From Aphodosoma sp045600865 (GTDB taxonomy: Bacteria > Bacteroidota > Bacteroidia > Bacteroidales > Paludibacteraceae), in contig JAZRYS010000168.1 of assembly GCA_045600865.1 (NCBI GenBank), positions 3,045-67,044 of the forward strand: a DNA stretch of 64,000 nucleotides. The letters run 5' to 3'. Shown here one piece after another: positions 27,299 through 36,783 of the stretch. The translations under genes and the position numbers were made by a program. Each line of letters starts with the position of its first letter. The stretch's first letter is position 1. The notes beneath the pieces were generated by a model, which did no database searches, was not told where the DNA came from, and saw only the letters and a program-made list of their open reading frames with translations.

Positions 27299-28072
27299 TC
27301 ATTGACGAAATCTGTAAGTAATAGTGCCAGACACTGGCGAATTTCCCGAAGTGAACGTATTCTTCTTTGCAGCTTCCATGGCAGCTTCAATCACCTTTGC
27401 TGACTTGATGGTGGTTCCAGAACCCTTGATGGCATCAACCACCTTTCCACTTGCATCTATCCGTATAGCAATGACGACAACACCTTGCTCGCTGCCTGAA
27501 TATGAAGGTTCTGCCAACTGACCTTTCAGGGTACGCCCGTTCACAGACCACAATCCATCCACTTTTTCGTTATCCACAAATGCATCTCCGGCTGACGGAT
27601 TATTGACTTCGAGTGTGCCAAAGTCTCTCATTGCGTCAAAAATCTTGTTGCACAACGGTGAATCATTGCATTTGATGCTCCATTCCTCAATCAGGAAAGG
27701 ATATTTCTTGCCTGTCGTGCCGTTCTCTTCAGTCATCTCAATACCCTCTTCGCATACCATCTCTATAGTGCTGTTTTTTCTGGCGATAGTTGTCTTTGAC
27801 AGGTCTATCCTCACTGTATAGGTATTGTATTCACCCATGTCTATGTCAGCTACAGCACTATTATGAACGACATAGACAACAGTCAGCATAACGCCATCAA
27901 GCGTCACTTTCTCAACACTCTTTGGTATTCTGTCGTCATGCATCTTGCATTCCTTATAATACGGCAGTCTGACTGATTCTGTGTAAGTGGTCAGCAGGCG
28001 TTGCAGTTCTGCCTGGGCAGACATTCCTGCCGCACATGCGAACAGGGTGATGATAAACAATATTCTTTTCAT
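27299..28072 (-). CDS. Secreted protein with TonB_C-like C-terminal domain
   Basis: A 257-residue protein, starting at ATG 28072, whose first four bases overlap the stop of the propeptide-like gene (ATGA); this coupling and the signal peptide MKRILFIITLFACAAGMSA decide the start against the longer frame from 28114. The C-terminal 60 residues (GVVVIAIRIDASGKVVDAIKGSGTTIKSAKVIEAAMEAAKKNTF ... GTITYRF) match the TonB C-terminal fold. There is no transmembrane anchor or proline-rich arm, so it is not an ordinary TonB; similar domains occur in secreted Bacteroidetes proteins. Position at the end of the M6 protease operon suggests a related role. Confidence 0.8.
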   Translation of the reverse strand: MKRILFIITLFACAAGMSAQAELQRLLTTYTESVRLPYYKECKMHDDRIPKSVEKVTLDGVMLTVVYVVHNSAVADIDMGEYNTYTVRIDLSKTTIARKNSTIEMVCEEGIEMTEENGTTGKKYPFLIEEWSIKCNDSPLCNKIFDAMRDFGTLEVNNPSAGDAFVDNEKVDGLWSVNGRTLKGQLAEPSYSGSEQGVVVIAIRIDASGKVVDAIKGSGTTIKSAKVIEAAMEAAKKNTFTSGNSPVSGTITYRFRQ

Positions 28073-28416
28073 AGATACTTCACTCCATGTTTGTTCAACC
28101 ATCTTTCCTCGCATTTGCGACGTTGGCCCTCGTTATGGGCTCTTTTTCGCGTCGCTTTGTACTGGCGTTCGCCAACCTCTTTGGCATAGCAAAGCACACC
28201 TTTATCGTTCTCAACGACAATCCAGCCGTCCAGAGTTATGTTGCAGTGCCAATGCTCGTCGCCTATTAGACGTATCATAACAGTATCGCCTTTGTCGGGC
28301 TGAACCTTTGCGATTGGATATGGGGCTGCGGGAACTCTCTGTGGGCCACGTCTCTCCTGGCCGAATGCAAAGACACTGGCAGCCAGCAAGGCTATCAATA
28401 CAATACTTTTTCTCAT
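28069..28416 (-). CDS. Free-standing M6-propeptide-like secreted protein
   Basis: A 115-residue protein with a signal peptide (1-19). Residues 42-70 (GDTVMIRLIGDEHWHCNITL then DGWIVVEN) align with the propeptides of all three M6 proteases upstream: GSTVRVRLAGDEFFSYMVTE, GSTIEAELVGDEYHHCYKSL and GTTVEAELVGDEFWHGMVTR, each followed by DG or EG plus a hydrophobic pair. After that it has a basic helical segment (ATRKRAHNEGQRRKCEERW), like the helix ending each propeptide, and then stops: there is no catalytic domain. The start overlaps the end of the preceding protease gene by 4 bases, and the stop overlaps the next gene by 4 bases. It may be a trans-acting inhibitor or intramolecular-chaperone-like factor, or a decayed paralogue. 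Confidence 0.82.
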   Translation of the reverse strand: MRKSIVLIALLAASVFAFGQERRGPQRVPAAPYPIAKVQPDKGDTVMIRLIGDEHWHCNITLDGWIVVENDKGVLCYAKEVGERQYKATRKRAHNEGQRRKCEERWLNKHGVKYL

Positions 28417-30788
28417 AATATTTTGATAAAATAAATACTTTCTGGAGCATCAAATTCCATTACGTCACTTTCGGCATCACGTGTCATGAGAACACGTCCC
28501 ATGCCATCTATCACCATCACTCGCATTCCTTCTTTCAATCTCTCAATTCTTACCTTTCCGCCTATCACCTTTTCTCGGATAATCACAGGCTCATCCTCAT
28601 CATCCTCAACTTCAACCACAGAGACAGGAGCCTTCTCTCCGCAGATATGGATATCACCGATACTGAAAGAATATATGTCAGAACTGAATCTAATCTTGGC
28701 ATTTGGCTTCACGTCATACAGAGTCACCCTGACAATATTAGTTCCCTTTGTTGCCAGTGGATACTCTGACGAATATCCATCTTCCGACATGATACCGAAA
28801 TACGACCTTGATTCCTGTGAGAGAATGAAAGCCACCTCTATGTCACCCTGCAATCCAAGTTCAGGAGTGATAAAGTATCCTTTCTCAGAATCATTTCCTA
28901 CTTTCACCAACCCAACATTTGATTCAAGGATGTTTCCTGTCCAGCCTTTGTTCTCAGTATAAGCATCGATATTCTGGGTGATGTTTATGCCTCTGCTGTT
29001 ACCGATATTCTTGAATTGTTCTGTAAAACAGTCGCCATAATAATCTTCCACTATTGAACCATCTTTCCTGTACACAGCAAAAAGAATTGTGTTTCTCTTT
29101 GGATGGTACGTAGTTCCTGCATTGTCGATTTTCGAACTGTTCCCGGTCATTGATTCACACCATCCGACAAATTCATATCCATCATCAGCTGTCACGGAAG
29201 GAAGGATTACTCCTGCATATACCGAATCTTCAGTAAGTACTGTAGTGTCGGCTATGCCGAATCCTCTGTCGTCAAATGTCACCGTGAAAGGTCCTTTAGG
29301 TGCCCCGCCTTTTGCATCGAAACTGATGATATCGCCTGTTTCCGTTATGCTTGTCAGTGGATAATCAGTATATGGAGTGAATGTGGTGACGTGACGTGTT
29401 CCAGGGAATGGGTCGCTTGCGGATCCGTCCGTATTGGTGGAATTTCCAGCCTCGACAATATCAACCACCATGTCGTGTGGGTCGTTGTTTGCCTCGTTGC
29501 CATACCATTTACTTGCATCCCATCTGATTTTCTCGACAAGCATGCCGTGTCCGGGCACGTAGCTGTCCCATGATTTATTCTGTCTGTTTTCAAGCACATA
29601 ATATTCATCAGGCACAGGATTGTCGAAATCATAGTTGAATTCTCCTGTGCTGGTTATTATATATCCCTCATGACTGCTTAAGGTATAGTCCATTACATAG
29701 CTCTCGGAAGTTGATATTACAGGCGGGTTGAACCATCCCAATGAAAATCTCTCGAAAGTGGAATATCCCGCTGGGGTGTGTTCGTCGTTGAGATAGTTTC
29801 CGCTGCACATCAAATCCCAACTGCCAACTGTCTTATGGTCAGAGGAGTAATCAGTAACATATAGGTCCATGAGTCCCAACAGGTGAGAAAATTCATGACA
29901 GAAAGTTCCAATGCCGCACAATGATGTATAGCCTTCTGGTCCTGCCAATTCAGAGGTGCAGCCATAATCATAAAGTTTCTTTCCTCCGAAAGTCAGTTCA
30001 CTCTTGCTGTCAGCATCAGTGTTGCTTGTACTGACGACCCATCTGTGTGGCCAGATATAATTACTGTTGTTTCCGGAATAATTCTCGCCGCATCCTGCAA
30101 AGTAAATGAACACATTTTCGATGTAGCCGTCATTGTCGCCATCGTAATTTGCGAAATCCACGTTTGCGCTATTGTCTGCAGCCAGTTTTCTGACAGCATC
30201 AAGTACCATCTGTGCAGGGCGAGTGTCGTTGTCATAACTGGAAGGTGCTCCGTAATATGCAGTGTTGTGATCCAGGGTATATGGTCCGAAAACGTCGAAG
30301 TCAGGGCTATAGACACCTCCTGAATTGTCGGTGAAATACTGTTTTACCGACCCTGTTGCACCATAATTGCTGTACCCATTCTGGTTCAGCAGGTTATCGA
30401 ATTCTGTTCTCGGATATGTGAAAGATTGGTCGCTGAAGTTAACAAGTATCACCAGGCATCTGGAATATGCACCACTACTTGTCTTTGCGGGCATCCTGCG
30501 CTGGTTCTCCTTCATCATCAGTCTGCTCATCTTGCGTCTGGCAGCGATGTATCTGGCACTCATATCCTCTTCGTTCATTCCTGTCTCCACCATCACGCCG
30601 CCCTGTTCTTTGACTATGCGTCCGTCCTCCGTCACCATATAACTGAAAAACTCGTCTCCAGCGAGTCTTACCCTCACGGTGCTTCCGTCGGCCATGAGTT
30701 TTTCCACATACTGGTTATTGGCTGGCACAGACCATGCCATCGTGGCACCAAACAATGCGAGCACCAAACTGAATACAACCTTTCTCAT
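28413..30788 (-). CDS. Secreted M6-family (immune inhibitor A-like) metalloprotease 3
   Basis: A 791-residue protease: signal peptide (1-20), propeptide (about 21-100, with RLAGDEFFSY), catalytic domain with the zinc motif HEFSHLLGLMD (H298, E299, H302, D308) and the Met-turn region SWDLMCSGNYLND, and a calcium-loop-like YDGDNDGYIENVF. After it come an InlB B-repeat-like (Flg_new) module near residues 505-580 (GYEFVGWCESMTGN ... ILFAVYR), a jelly-roll-like region, and a T9SS-like tail (VIIREKVIGGKVRIERLKEG ... YFIKIL). Third of three tandem copies; it starts 10 bases after copy 2. Confidence 0.93.
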   Translation of the reverse strand: MRKVVFSLVLALFGATMAWSVPANNQYVEKLMADGSTVRVRLAGDEFFSYMVTEDGRIVKEQGGVMVETGMNEEDMSARYIAARRKMSRLMMKENQRRMPAKTSSGAYSRCLVILVNFSDQSFTYPRTEFDNLLNQNGYSNYGATGSVKQYFTDNSGGVYSPDFDVFGPYTLDHNTAYYGAPSSYDNDTRPAQMVLDAVRKLAADNSANVDFANYDGDNDGYIENVFIYFAGCGENYSGNNSNYIWPHRWVVSTSNTDADSKSELTFGGKKLYDYGCTSELAGPEGYTSLCGIGTFCHEFSHLLGLMDLYVTDYSSDHKTVGSWDLMCSGNYLNDEHTPAGYSTFERFSLGWFNPPVISTSESYVMDYTLSSHEGYIITSTGEFNYDFDNPVPDEYYVLENRQNKSWDSYVPGHGMLVEKIRWDASKWYGNEANNDPHDMVVDIVEAGNSTNTDGSASDPFPGTRHVTTFTPYTDYPLTSITETGDIISFDAKGGAPKGPFTVTFDDRGFGIADTTVLTEDSVYAGVILPSVTADDGYEFVGWCESMTGNSSKIDNAGTTYHPKRNTILFAVYRKDGSIVEDYYGDCFTEQFKNIGNSRGINITQNIDAYTENKGWTGNILESNVGLVKVGNDSEKGYFITPELGLQGDIEVAFILSQESRSYFGIMSEDGYSSEYPLATKGTNIVRVTLYDVKPNAKIRFSSDIYSFSIGDIHICGEKAPVSVVEVEDDEDEPVIIREKVIGGKVRIERLKEGMRVMVIDGMGRVLMTRDAESDVMEFDAPESIYFIKIL

Positions 30789-30798
30789 AATTTTTCTT

Positions 30799-32481
30799 TT
30801 ATTCTATTCTTATAAAATAGACCACTTCGGGAGCATCAAATTCCATGATGTTCTCTTCGGCCGTCTTCTGCGTCAATATGCGACCTGTGGCGTCAACCAC
30901 TTTGACAGTCATCCCTTCTTTGAGACGTTCTATTCTTACTTTGCCGCCTATTACTTTTTCCCTGATTATAACAGGTCCGTCTTCTTTTAAGACTTCTTCG
31001 ACACTGGCTGTCACACCTAATGTAAAACTTATTTGTCCGTTGGACTCACTAATCTGACTCAACGCATAATTTGAGTATGGGTTAAACGTCCTTACCATGC
31101 TGGTTCCTGGGAATGGGTCGCTTGACGAAGTATAATAATATCCGCCATATTTCTGATCTCCTCCTGCAGCTACAACAACACAGCCGAGACTTGATTTGTT
31201 ATTGTTTACTGTATTGTTTTCCCATTTCGAGGCACTGAAGTTTATTTTCCATACCAACATGCCGTGACCTGGCAGATAGGCATCCCAGCCTGACTTTTGT
31301 CTGTTCTCAAGCAGGTAATATTGCTTGGGCGACGGATTGTCTGGTCTCAGGTTGCTTTTTCCAGTAGAGGTTATCATGTATGCCTGTCCATTACCTGTAT
31401 TCACATTGCTTAACGTATAGTTCCCCGACTGGTTCAGTACCGTAGGAGTAAGCCATCCGACATAAAATCTCTCTTGTGCTGAATATACAGGAGGTGTGTT
31501 CATGTCGTTGTTGTAGCATCCGCCATCCATGATGTCCCATTCTCCCGGTGTTGCCCATCTGTAACTATAGTTTGTGTCGTATAAGTCTGGCAATCCCAGT
31601 ACGTGCGAGAATTCGTGACAGAAGGCACCAATGCCGTTTCTTGTCGTTCCGTATGTGCCAGCCAATTCGCTTGAGCAGGCATAATCGTACAGAGTTTTTC
31701 CGCCATAGGTGATTTGCCCAGTGACATCGCTACTGAAAATATAAAACTTGTGCGGCCATATAGTGTTCTCGCTGGCTCCTGCGCTCTCAGCATATCCGGC
31801 ATAGAAGATGAATACGTTGTCCACATATCCGTCGTTGTCGCAATCGTACTGCTGCAAAACATTCTGCCCTTCGGCCGCCACCATTTTTTCCACCGCATCG
31901 ACAACCATCTGGTCGGCATGTGCATCATTTCCCCGAGAATCATTCTGACCATAATAACTCATATTGCGATCCAAAGTGTATGGACCGTAAACATCAAATT
32001 CCGGATTGTATTTATTGAATGAGCAGGCTTTGAAATAATCTTTGGCAGAACCCGTGGCACCATTATAATTGTAGCCTTGCTGGTTCATCATGTTTGTAAA
32101 GGATTCATTGGTGTGGGTGAAGGCCTTGTCTTTGAAAGATACCAGAATGACTAATCCTTTTGACGCATAGTTGGTAGTTGTCACATCGATGCTCTTAGGC
32201 TCAATGGGGGCTTCCTGACGTGCCTTTGCCATCTGACGCATAGACGAGACTTTCGCTGCATCGTATCTCTCGTCCGTCTTGACATAAAAATTGTCCTCGG
32301 TCTGTCTAACGATAAACCCATCCAGAGACTTGTAACAATGGTGATACTCATCACCGACCAGTTCAGCCTCAATGGTTGAACCGTCTCTTGTTACTAATTT
32401 CATGACTCCTGGCTTTGCAGGAATTGCCCATGCGGCTGCTGCCACCATAGCAATGGCGAAAACTAAAAATATCTTTTTCAT
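30799..32481 (-). CDS. Secreted M6-family metalloprotease 2
   Basis: A 560-residue protease, the shortest of the three. Signal peptide (1-19), propeptide with ELVGDEYHHCYKSLDGF (about 40-57), zinc motif HEFSHVLGLPD (H289, E290, H293, D299), calcium-like YDCDNDGYVDNVF, and EWDIMDGG as the Met-turn region. It lacks the InlB-repeat and jelly-roll insert of the other two: the catalytic domain leads directly to the tail (VIIREKVIGGKVRIERLKEG ... FDAPEVVYFIRIE), which is almost identical to that of copy 3. The pattern suggests a tandem duplication followed by loss or gain of modules. It starts 6 bases after copy 1. Confidence 0.93.
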   Translation of the reverse strand: MKKIFLVFAIAMVAAAAWAIPAKPGVMKLVTRDGSTIEAELVGDEYHHCYKSLDGFIVRQTEDNFYVKTDERYDAAKVSSMRQMAKARQEAPIEPKSIDVTTTNYASKGLVILVSFKDKAFTHTNESFTNMMNQQGYNYNGATGSAKDYFKACSFNKYNPEFDVYGPYTLDRNMSYYGQNDSRGNDAHADQMVVDAVEKMVAAEGQNVLQQYDCDNDGYVDNVFIFYAGYAESAGASENTIWPHKFYIFSSDVTGQITYGGKTLYDYACSSELAGTYGTTRNGIGAFCHEFSHVLGLPDLYDTNYSYRWATPGEWDIMDGGCYNNDMNTPPVYSAQERFYVGWLTPTVLNQSGNYTLSNVNTGNGQAYMITSTGKSNLRPDNPSPKQYYLLENRQKSGWDAYLPGHGMLVWKINFSASKWENNTVNNNKSSLGCVVVAAGGDQKYGGYYYTSSSDPFPGTSMVRTFNPYSNYALSQISESNGQISFTLGVTASVEEVLKEDGPVIIREKVIGGKVRIERLKEGMTVKVVDATGRILTQKTAEENIMEFDAPEVVYFIRIE

Positions 32482-32487
32482 AATGCT

Positions 32488-34881
32488 TTAATTTAAAACT
32501 ACTGCAAAGGAACAACCTTTCCTTCTAACTTCAATGACGTACAGACCTTGACCTCCGTCGAACACGAATGAACTGCCAGAAGCCTGCTTGTCAATTATTA
32601 TCTTTCCTGTCATGTCCATGACTCTGACATTGTCGCCCTCTTCCAATCCATAGACTATTCTGTCCGAACCTTCTCTCACGACAACTATCTCTTCGGTTGT
32701 CTCAACATCTTCTACTGGCGATTTCTTTGCACCACAAAATTCAATGTTGTCAACATAGAATATATTGGCTTCACATTGAATGGTGATTCTTGAATCGAGC
32801 TGTACGTTATATAGATGGAACACATAGTCATCATAATTCTTGCTTATCAGGACAGTGTCTGTTGCCATGCCGGAACTTATAATCATATTAGTGGCAATCA
32901 GAGCCTTTGCCCTTACGGTGATTGTCATGTCTCCGGAAAGTCTCATGCTTGGTGTCACCAGCTTGCCTGCCTCATCGTTGTTTCCGCACTTGGCTGCACC
33001 ATTGTCGCAGAACACCTTTATTCCGTTCCAACCTGTCCAGTCGGCATATTTGTCTATCTTGTCAGAAATTTCAGTGTTCTTTGATTTTGTCAAGCCGTCG
33101 AACGTTTCGGTTGCACACCCTGTTTCGGTAGGCACGATTCTGCCTCCCTGAGAATATACAGCAAACAGTTCAATATCTCCCTCAGGATAATATGTCTCTC
33201 CTGGCAACCCGGCTGAAACCTCTGCTGCCGAAGATGATTCGCACCATCCTTCGAACTTGTATCCCTTGAAGACATTGCTTACGTTTGGCAGCACTACCCC
33301 TGCACCTATACCGCTTTCAATGAGTTCCTGAGTGCTGCAGTCTGCTCTTCCCATGGCGTCAAAATTGACTTTGAAATACTGCCTTCCGCCTTTGTATTTG
33401 AACTTGACAATGCCAAAGTCATCCTCAATGTCCGTCAATGGCTGACCGTCGTATGGAGTATATGACGTTACATTGCTTGTGCCTGGGAATGGATCACTTG
33501 CCTGGGCATAATAGCCATGCACTCCGTCTGCCTCGATGATGTCAACTCCCATGTCGTGACTGTCATTGTTTACTGTATTGCTGTACCACTTATATTCATC
33601 GTAACTGACTTTGGTAATGAGCATACCCCCACCTGGCAGATAACTGTCCCATCCTTTCAGCTGTCTGCTTTCGAGCAGGAAAAACTCAGAAGGATTAGGG
33701 TCGGCACCATTCAGGTTATGGTGTTCTGTTGAAGAAATCAGATAAGCCTCTCCCTGACCGTTGTTGATGTCGTCAAGCGATATCATATCTGGTTCGCTCA
33801 GCACTGTTGGCTTCAACCACCCGAGATAGAATCTCTCGTATGCCGAATATGCGGGTGGTGTGTGTTCATTGTTCAGGTAGTTGCCGGCATCCATCACGTC
33901 CCAGAGCGAGCATGTCCTGTGTCCGGAATAACCAGTATCGTACATGTCTGGCAAGCCAATGACGTGTGAGAATTCGTGGCAGAATGGACCAATGCCGCTC
34001 ATGGTTGAGCCGCTGTTGCCGCTGAGCTCGCATGTGCAGGCGTAATTGCCCAATGTCACACCTCCGTATGTTGTGGTTCCATCAACCCAGCTTTCATAGA
34101 CATACGACTGATGCGGCCAGATGGTGGTTGAACCTCCTCCTGCATTCTCGCCATATCCTGCATAGAATACGAACACGTTGTCAACATATCCGTCATTGTC
34201 GCAGTCATATTGCCTGAACACGTTGTTGCCTTGGTCTGCAGCAAGTTTTGCAGCTGCATCTGCTATCATCTGCGCTGCATTCTGGTCTGACCCCTGACCA
34301 CCATAGTTCTTGCCGTAATATGAGCAGGTATTGTCCAGCGTATAAGGTCCATAGACATCAAATGTCGGATTGTATTTTCCGTATGAGTTGTTCTGGAAAT
34401 ATTGCTTCACTGAGCCTGACTTATTGTTGCTTGGACCTGTCTCTTCGTTCATCATGTCGTCGAAGGCCGCATTTGTCTTCGTGAAAGCCTTGTCGGAGAA
34501 ACTTACCAGTATCACCAGCACTTTTCCCGGGAATTTCATGTCGCCGATACCCATTGGCTTCATATTGTCTTCCTTGCCCACCGAGCGTATTCTCTTATAT
34601 TCAGCTTCTCTCTGTTTCAGAAGACTTTGTGCCCTCATGGCAGCAATATCGACATTTGCAATGTTCTGATTTGTCACTTCAAACAGACCTGGTTGGACTT
34701 CACGCAGGAGCATTCCTTCCCTTGTTACCATTCCATGCCAGAATTCATCACCTACCAATTCTGCCTCAACCGTGGTTCCATTAGTTTTCTTTACTTCGAA
34801 CCAACCTCTCTTAGCTGGAACTCCCCAGCAGGCATTAATGATGCTTAATGACATTAACCCTGTTAAGAATAACTTTTTCAT
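32488..34881 (-). CDS. Secreted M6-family metalloprotease 1
   Basis: A 797-residue protease, first of the tandem set; it overlaps the AI-2E transporter stop by 4 bases. Signal peptide (1-20), propeptide (ELVGDEFWHGMVTREGM), zinc motif HEFSHVIGLPD (H302, E303, H306, D312), YDCDNDGYVDNVF calcium-like loop, and LWDVMDAGNYLN Met-turn region. It carries the InlB-like module (GYKFEGWCESSSAAEVS ... IELFAVYSQ) and jelly-roll-like region. The tail differs from the other two (IVVVREGSDRIVYGLEEGDN ... GLYVIEVRRKGCSFAVVLN), but is still T9SS-like. Confidence 0.93.
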   Translation of the reverse strand: MKKLFLTGLMSLSIINACWGVPAKRGWFEVKKTNGTTVEAELVGDEFWHGMVTREGMLLREVQPGLFEVTNQNIANVDIAAMRAQSLLKQREAEYKRIRSVGKEDNMKPMGIGDMKFPGKVLVILVSFSDKAFTKTNAAFDDMMNEETGPSNNKSGSVKQYFQNNSYGKYNPTFDVYGPYTLDNTCSYYGKNYGGQGSDQNAAQMIADAAAKLAADQGNNVFRQYDCDNDGYVDNVFVFYAGYGENAGGGSTTIWPHQSYVYESWVDGTTTYGGVTLGNYACTCELSGNSGSTMSGIGPFCHEFSHVIGLPDMYDTGYSGHRTCSLWDVMDAGNYLNNEHTPPAYSAYERFYLGWLKPTVLSEPDMISLDDINNGQGEAYLISSTEHHNLNGADPNPSEFFLLESRQLKGWDSYLPGGGMLITKVSYDEYKWYSNTVNNDSHDMGVDIIEADGVHGYYAQASDPFPGTSNVTSYTPYDGQPLTDIEDDFGIVKFKYKGGRQYFKVNFDAMGRADCSTQELIESGIGAGVVLPNVSNVFKGYKFEGWCESSSAAEVSAGLPGETYYPEGDIELFAVYSQGGRIVPTETGCATETFDGLTKSKNTEISDKIDKYADWTGWNGIKVFCDNGAAKCGNNDEAGKLVTPSMRLSGDMTITVRAKALIATNMIISSGMATDTVLISKNYDDYVFHLYNVQLDSRITIQCEANIFYVDNIEFCGAKKSPVEDVETTEEIVVVREGSDRIVYGLEEGDNVRVMDMTGKIIIDKQASGSSFVFDGGQGLYVIEVRRKGCSFAVVLN

Positions 34882-35969
34882 CTGTCAGTTTCCTCTATCT
34901 TTTTCTCTTTTCTATCAGATAATACGACTCTTTTGTAATATGAGATTATTAGTGTTGTCATCGGCAATGCAATGATCATTCCCACCAGGCCGAGCAATGA
35001 CCCCCAAATAGCCAATGCCAGCAGTATTATTGCCGGTTTCAGTCCCATGGCTTTGCCCATTATCTTTGGCACAAGCACCAAATCCTGTGTTGCCTGCACA
35101 ACACAAACGACAGCCGTGCATTCCACTGCTATTATCCAGAATGGGGTTCCTGTTTCAGCACTCTGCATCCATGCCAGGAATGCCAATGGTACCAATCCTG
35201 CAACCTGCAGGTATGGCACAAGGTTAAGCAAGCCGATAAACAATCCTATTGTAATTGCCATTGGCACACCCACAATCAAAAATCCTATGGAAAACAAAAT
35301 TCCGACAATGAACGCTATGAGTGCCTGACCTCTGAAATAGCTGTTCATGCCCTTTTCTACGTCATCAAATATGCCGTAGACCACAGATCTGTATTTTTTT
35401 GGAACAATGTTTCGGAATCCTTCATTGATTTTGTCGTAGTCAAGCATGATGAATATCAAGTAGAGTATGATAATGACAATAACTGCCAGTGCTGCTATCA
35501 TTTTCCAGATACCTTGCATCAAGCCGATGACACCTGGCCATATTTTTTCCACTGCGGATTGTACTGTCTGTACATTTATCATCTGCAGGAAATCATTATC
35601 TTTCAGATATGTATTGACATAATCAGTTATATCATGAACGAAAATCTGAGTATCTTTCTCTTCCCAAAACGTGAGAAACAGAGTTTCTGCCTTTGTTGTT
35701 TCGTCAATGATTGCAGGTATCAGCATAAATCCCAACCCGACCAGGAATGTAACCAGAAGCAGCAGCACTATTACGACAGGAAGTCCGCGACTTTTCATTT
35801 TCATCTTTTTCTGGAACCACACAACTATGGGGTTCATCAGGTATGCTATGAGCCATGCCACAATAAATGGAATCAGTACGCCGCTCAGTGTCTTGAGCAG
35901 CAGGAATAATAGGACAGCAGAAACTATCCACACAATTCCATGCATGACTTTGTCGAATGTGTATGTCAT
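34878..35969 (-). CDS. AI-2E family (PerM/UPF0118) transporter
   Basis: A 363-residue inner-membrane protein of the AI-2E exporter superfamily, with about eight transmembrane segments and the conserved PFIVAWLIAYLMNPIV N-terminus, the long periplasmic loop (TKAETLFLTFWEEK) and the C-terminal MAITIGLFIGLLNLVPYLQ. The substrate cannot be inferred: members move autoinducers, Na+ or unknown cargo. It follows murI by 4 bases and overlaps protease 1 by 4, so the proteases are in the same transcription unit as cell-envelope genes. Confidence 0.9.
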   Translation of the reverse strand: MTYTFDKVMHGIVWIVSAVLLFLLLKTLSGVLIPFIVAWLIAYLMNPIVVWFQKKMKMKSRGLPVVIVLLLLVTFLVGLGFMLIPAIIDETTKAETLFLTFWEEKDTQIFVHDITDYVNTYLKDNDFLQMINVQTVQSAVEKIWPGVIGLMQGIWKMIAALAVIVIIILYLIFIMLDYDKINEGFRNIVPKKYRSVVYGIFDDVEKGMNSYFRGQALIAFIVGILFSIGFLIVGVPMAITIGLFIGLLNLVPYLQVAGLVPLAFLAWMQSAETGTPFWIIAVECTAVVCVVQATQDLVLVPKIMGKAMGLKPAIILLALAIWGSLLGLVGMIIALPMTTLIISYYKRVVLSDRKEKKIEETDR

Positions 35970-35973
35970 ATCC

Positions 35974-36780
35974 TCAAATTGTTTTAGCTTCCAGTTTCTC
36001 GCCTATCAGTTTCGAGGCTGCCTGCGAGAATTTCTCGGCTCTTTCGCTTGTCAGGTATGTTATTGTACCTTTCTTTTCGCATTTCTGCTCTATCTCTTTG
36101 TGGCGCATAAGATAGTCTTTCAAGCTTTCAGCCACTATCTCTCCTTGTTCCACGACGTTGACTCCTTCGGGCAAGGCGGTCTCAATCTTGCTTTTTATTA
36201 TAGGATAGTGTGTGCAGCCCAGTACCACAGTGTCTATCTCGCCACATTGAGCCATCAGCTGGTCAACGTACTTCTTTATGAAATAGTCGGCTCCTTCTGT
36301 TTCCCATTCTCCGTTTTCTATCAGAGGCACCCACATAGGGCAGGCTTGTTCGAAAACTTCGATGTCTGGTGCCAGCTTGCCTATCTCTATGCTGTACGAA
36401 CGGCTGGCGACTGTGCCTTCAGTAGCCAGTATTCCGACTTTTCTTGTTCTTGTCAGTTCGCCTACCTTTTCTACAGTTGGCCGCACCACACCAAGCACGC
36501 GTTTCTCAGCACCAAGTCTTGGAAGGTCATTCTGCTGGATTGAACGCAAGGCTTTTGCCGATGCTGTGTTGCAAGCCAGTATTATCAGGTCACACCCAAG
36601 CTTCTGCAGGTATTCCACAGCCTCAAGGGTATATTGATACACCACTTCAAATGAGCGTGTACCGTATGGGGCTCTTGCATTGTCTCCGAAATAGATGTAG
36701 TCGTACTCTGGCAGCAATGCCCTCACTTTCCTGAGTATTGTAAGCCCCCCGTAACCTGAATCAAAGAAACCTATCTTCAA
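35974..36780 (-). CDS. murI: Glutamate racemase
   Basis: Makes D-glutamate for peptidoglycan. The racemase motifs with the two catalytic cysteines are present: FDSGYGGLTIL, ILACNTASA (C69) and VVLGCTHYPII (second cysteine about residue 180), with the FGDNARAPYGTRS stretch. 268 residues is usual. It lies 3 bases behind the second OmpH/Skp gene. Confidence 0.95.
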   Translation of the reverse strand: MKIGFFDSGYGGLTILRKVRALLPEYDYIYFGDNARAPYGTRSFEVVYQYTLEAVEYLQKLGCDLIILACNTASAKALRSIQQNDLPRLGAEKRVLGVVRPTVEKVGELTRTRKVGILATEGTVASRSYSIEIGKLAPDIEVFEQACPMWVPLIENGEWETEGADYFIKKYVDQLMAQCGEIDTVVLGCTHYPIIKSKIETALPEGVNVVEQGEIVAESLKDYLMRHKEIEQKCEKKGTITYLTSERAEKFSQAASKLIGEKLEAKTI

Positions 36781-36783
36781 TCT

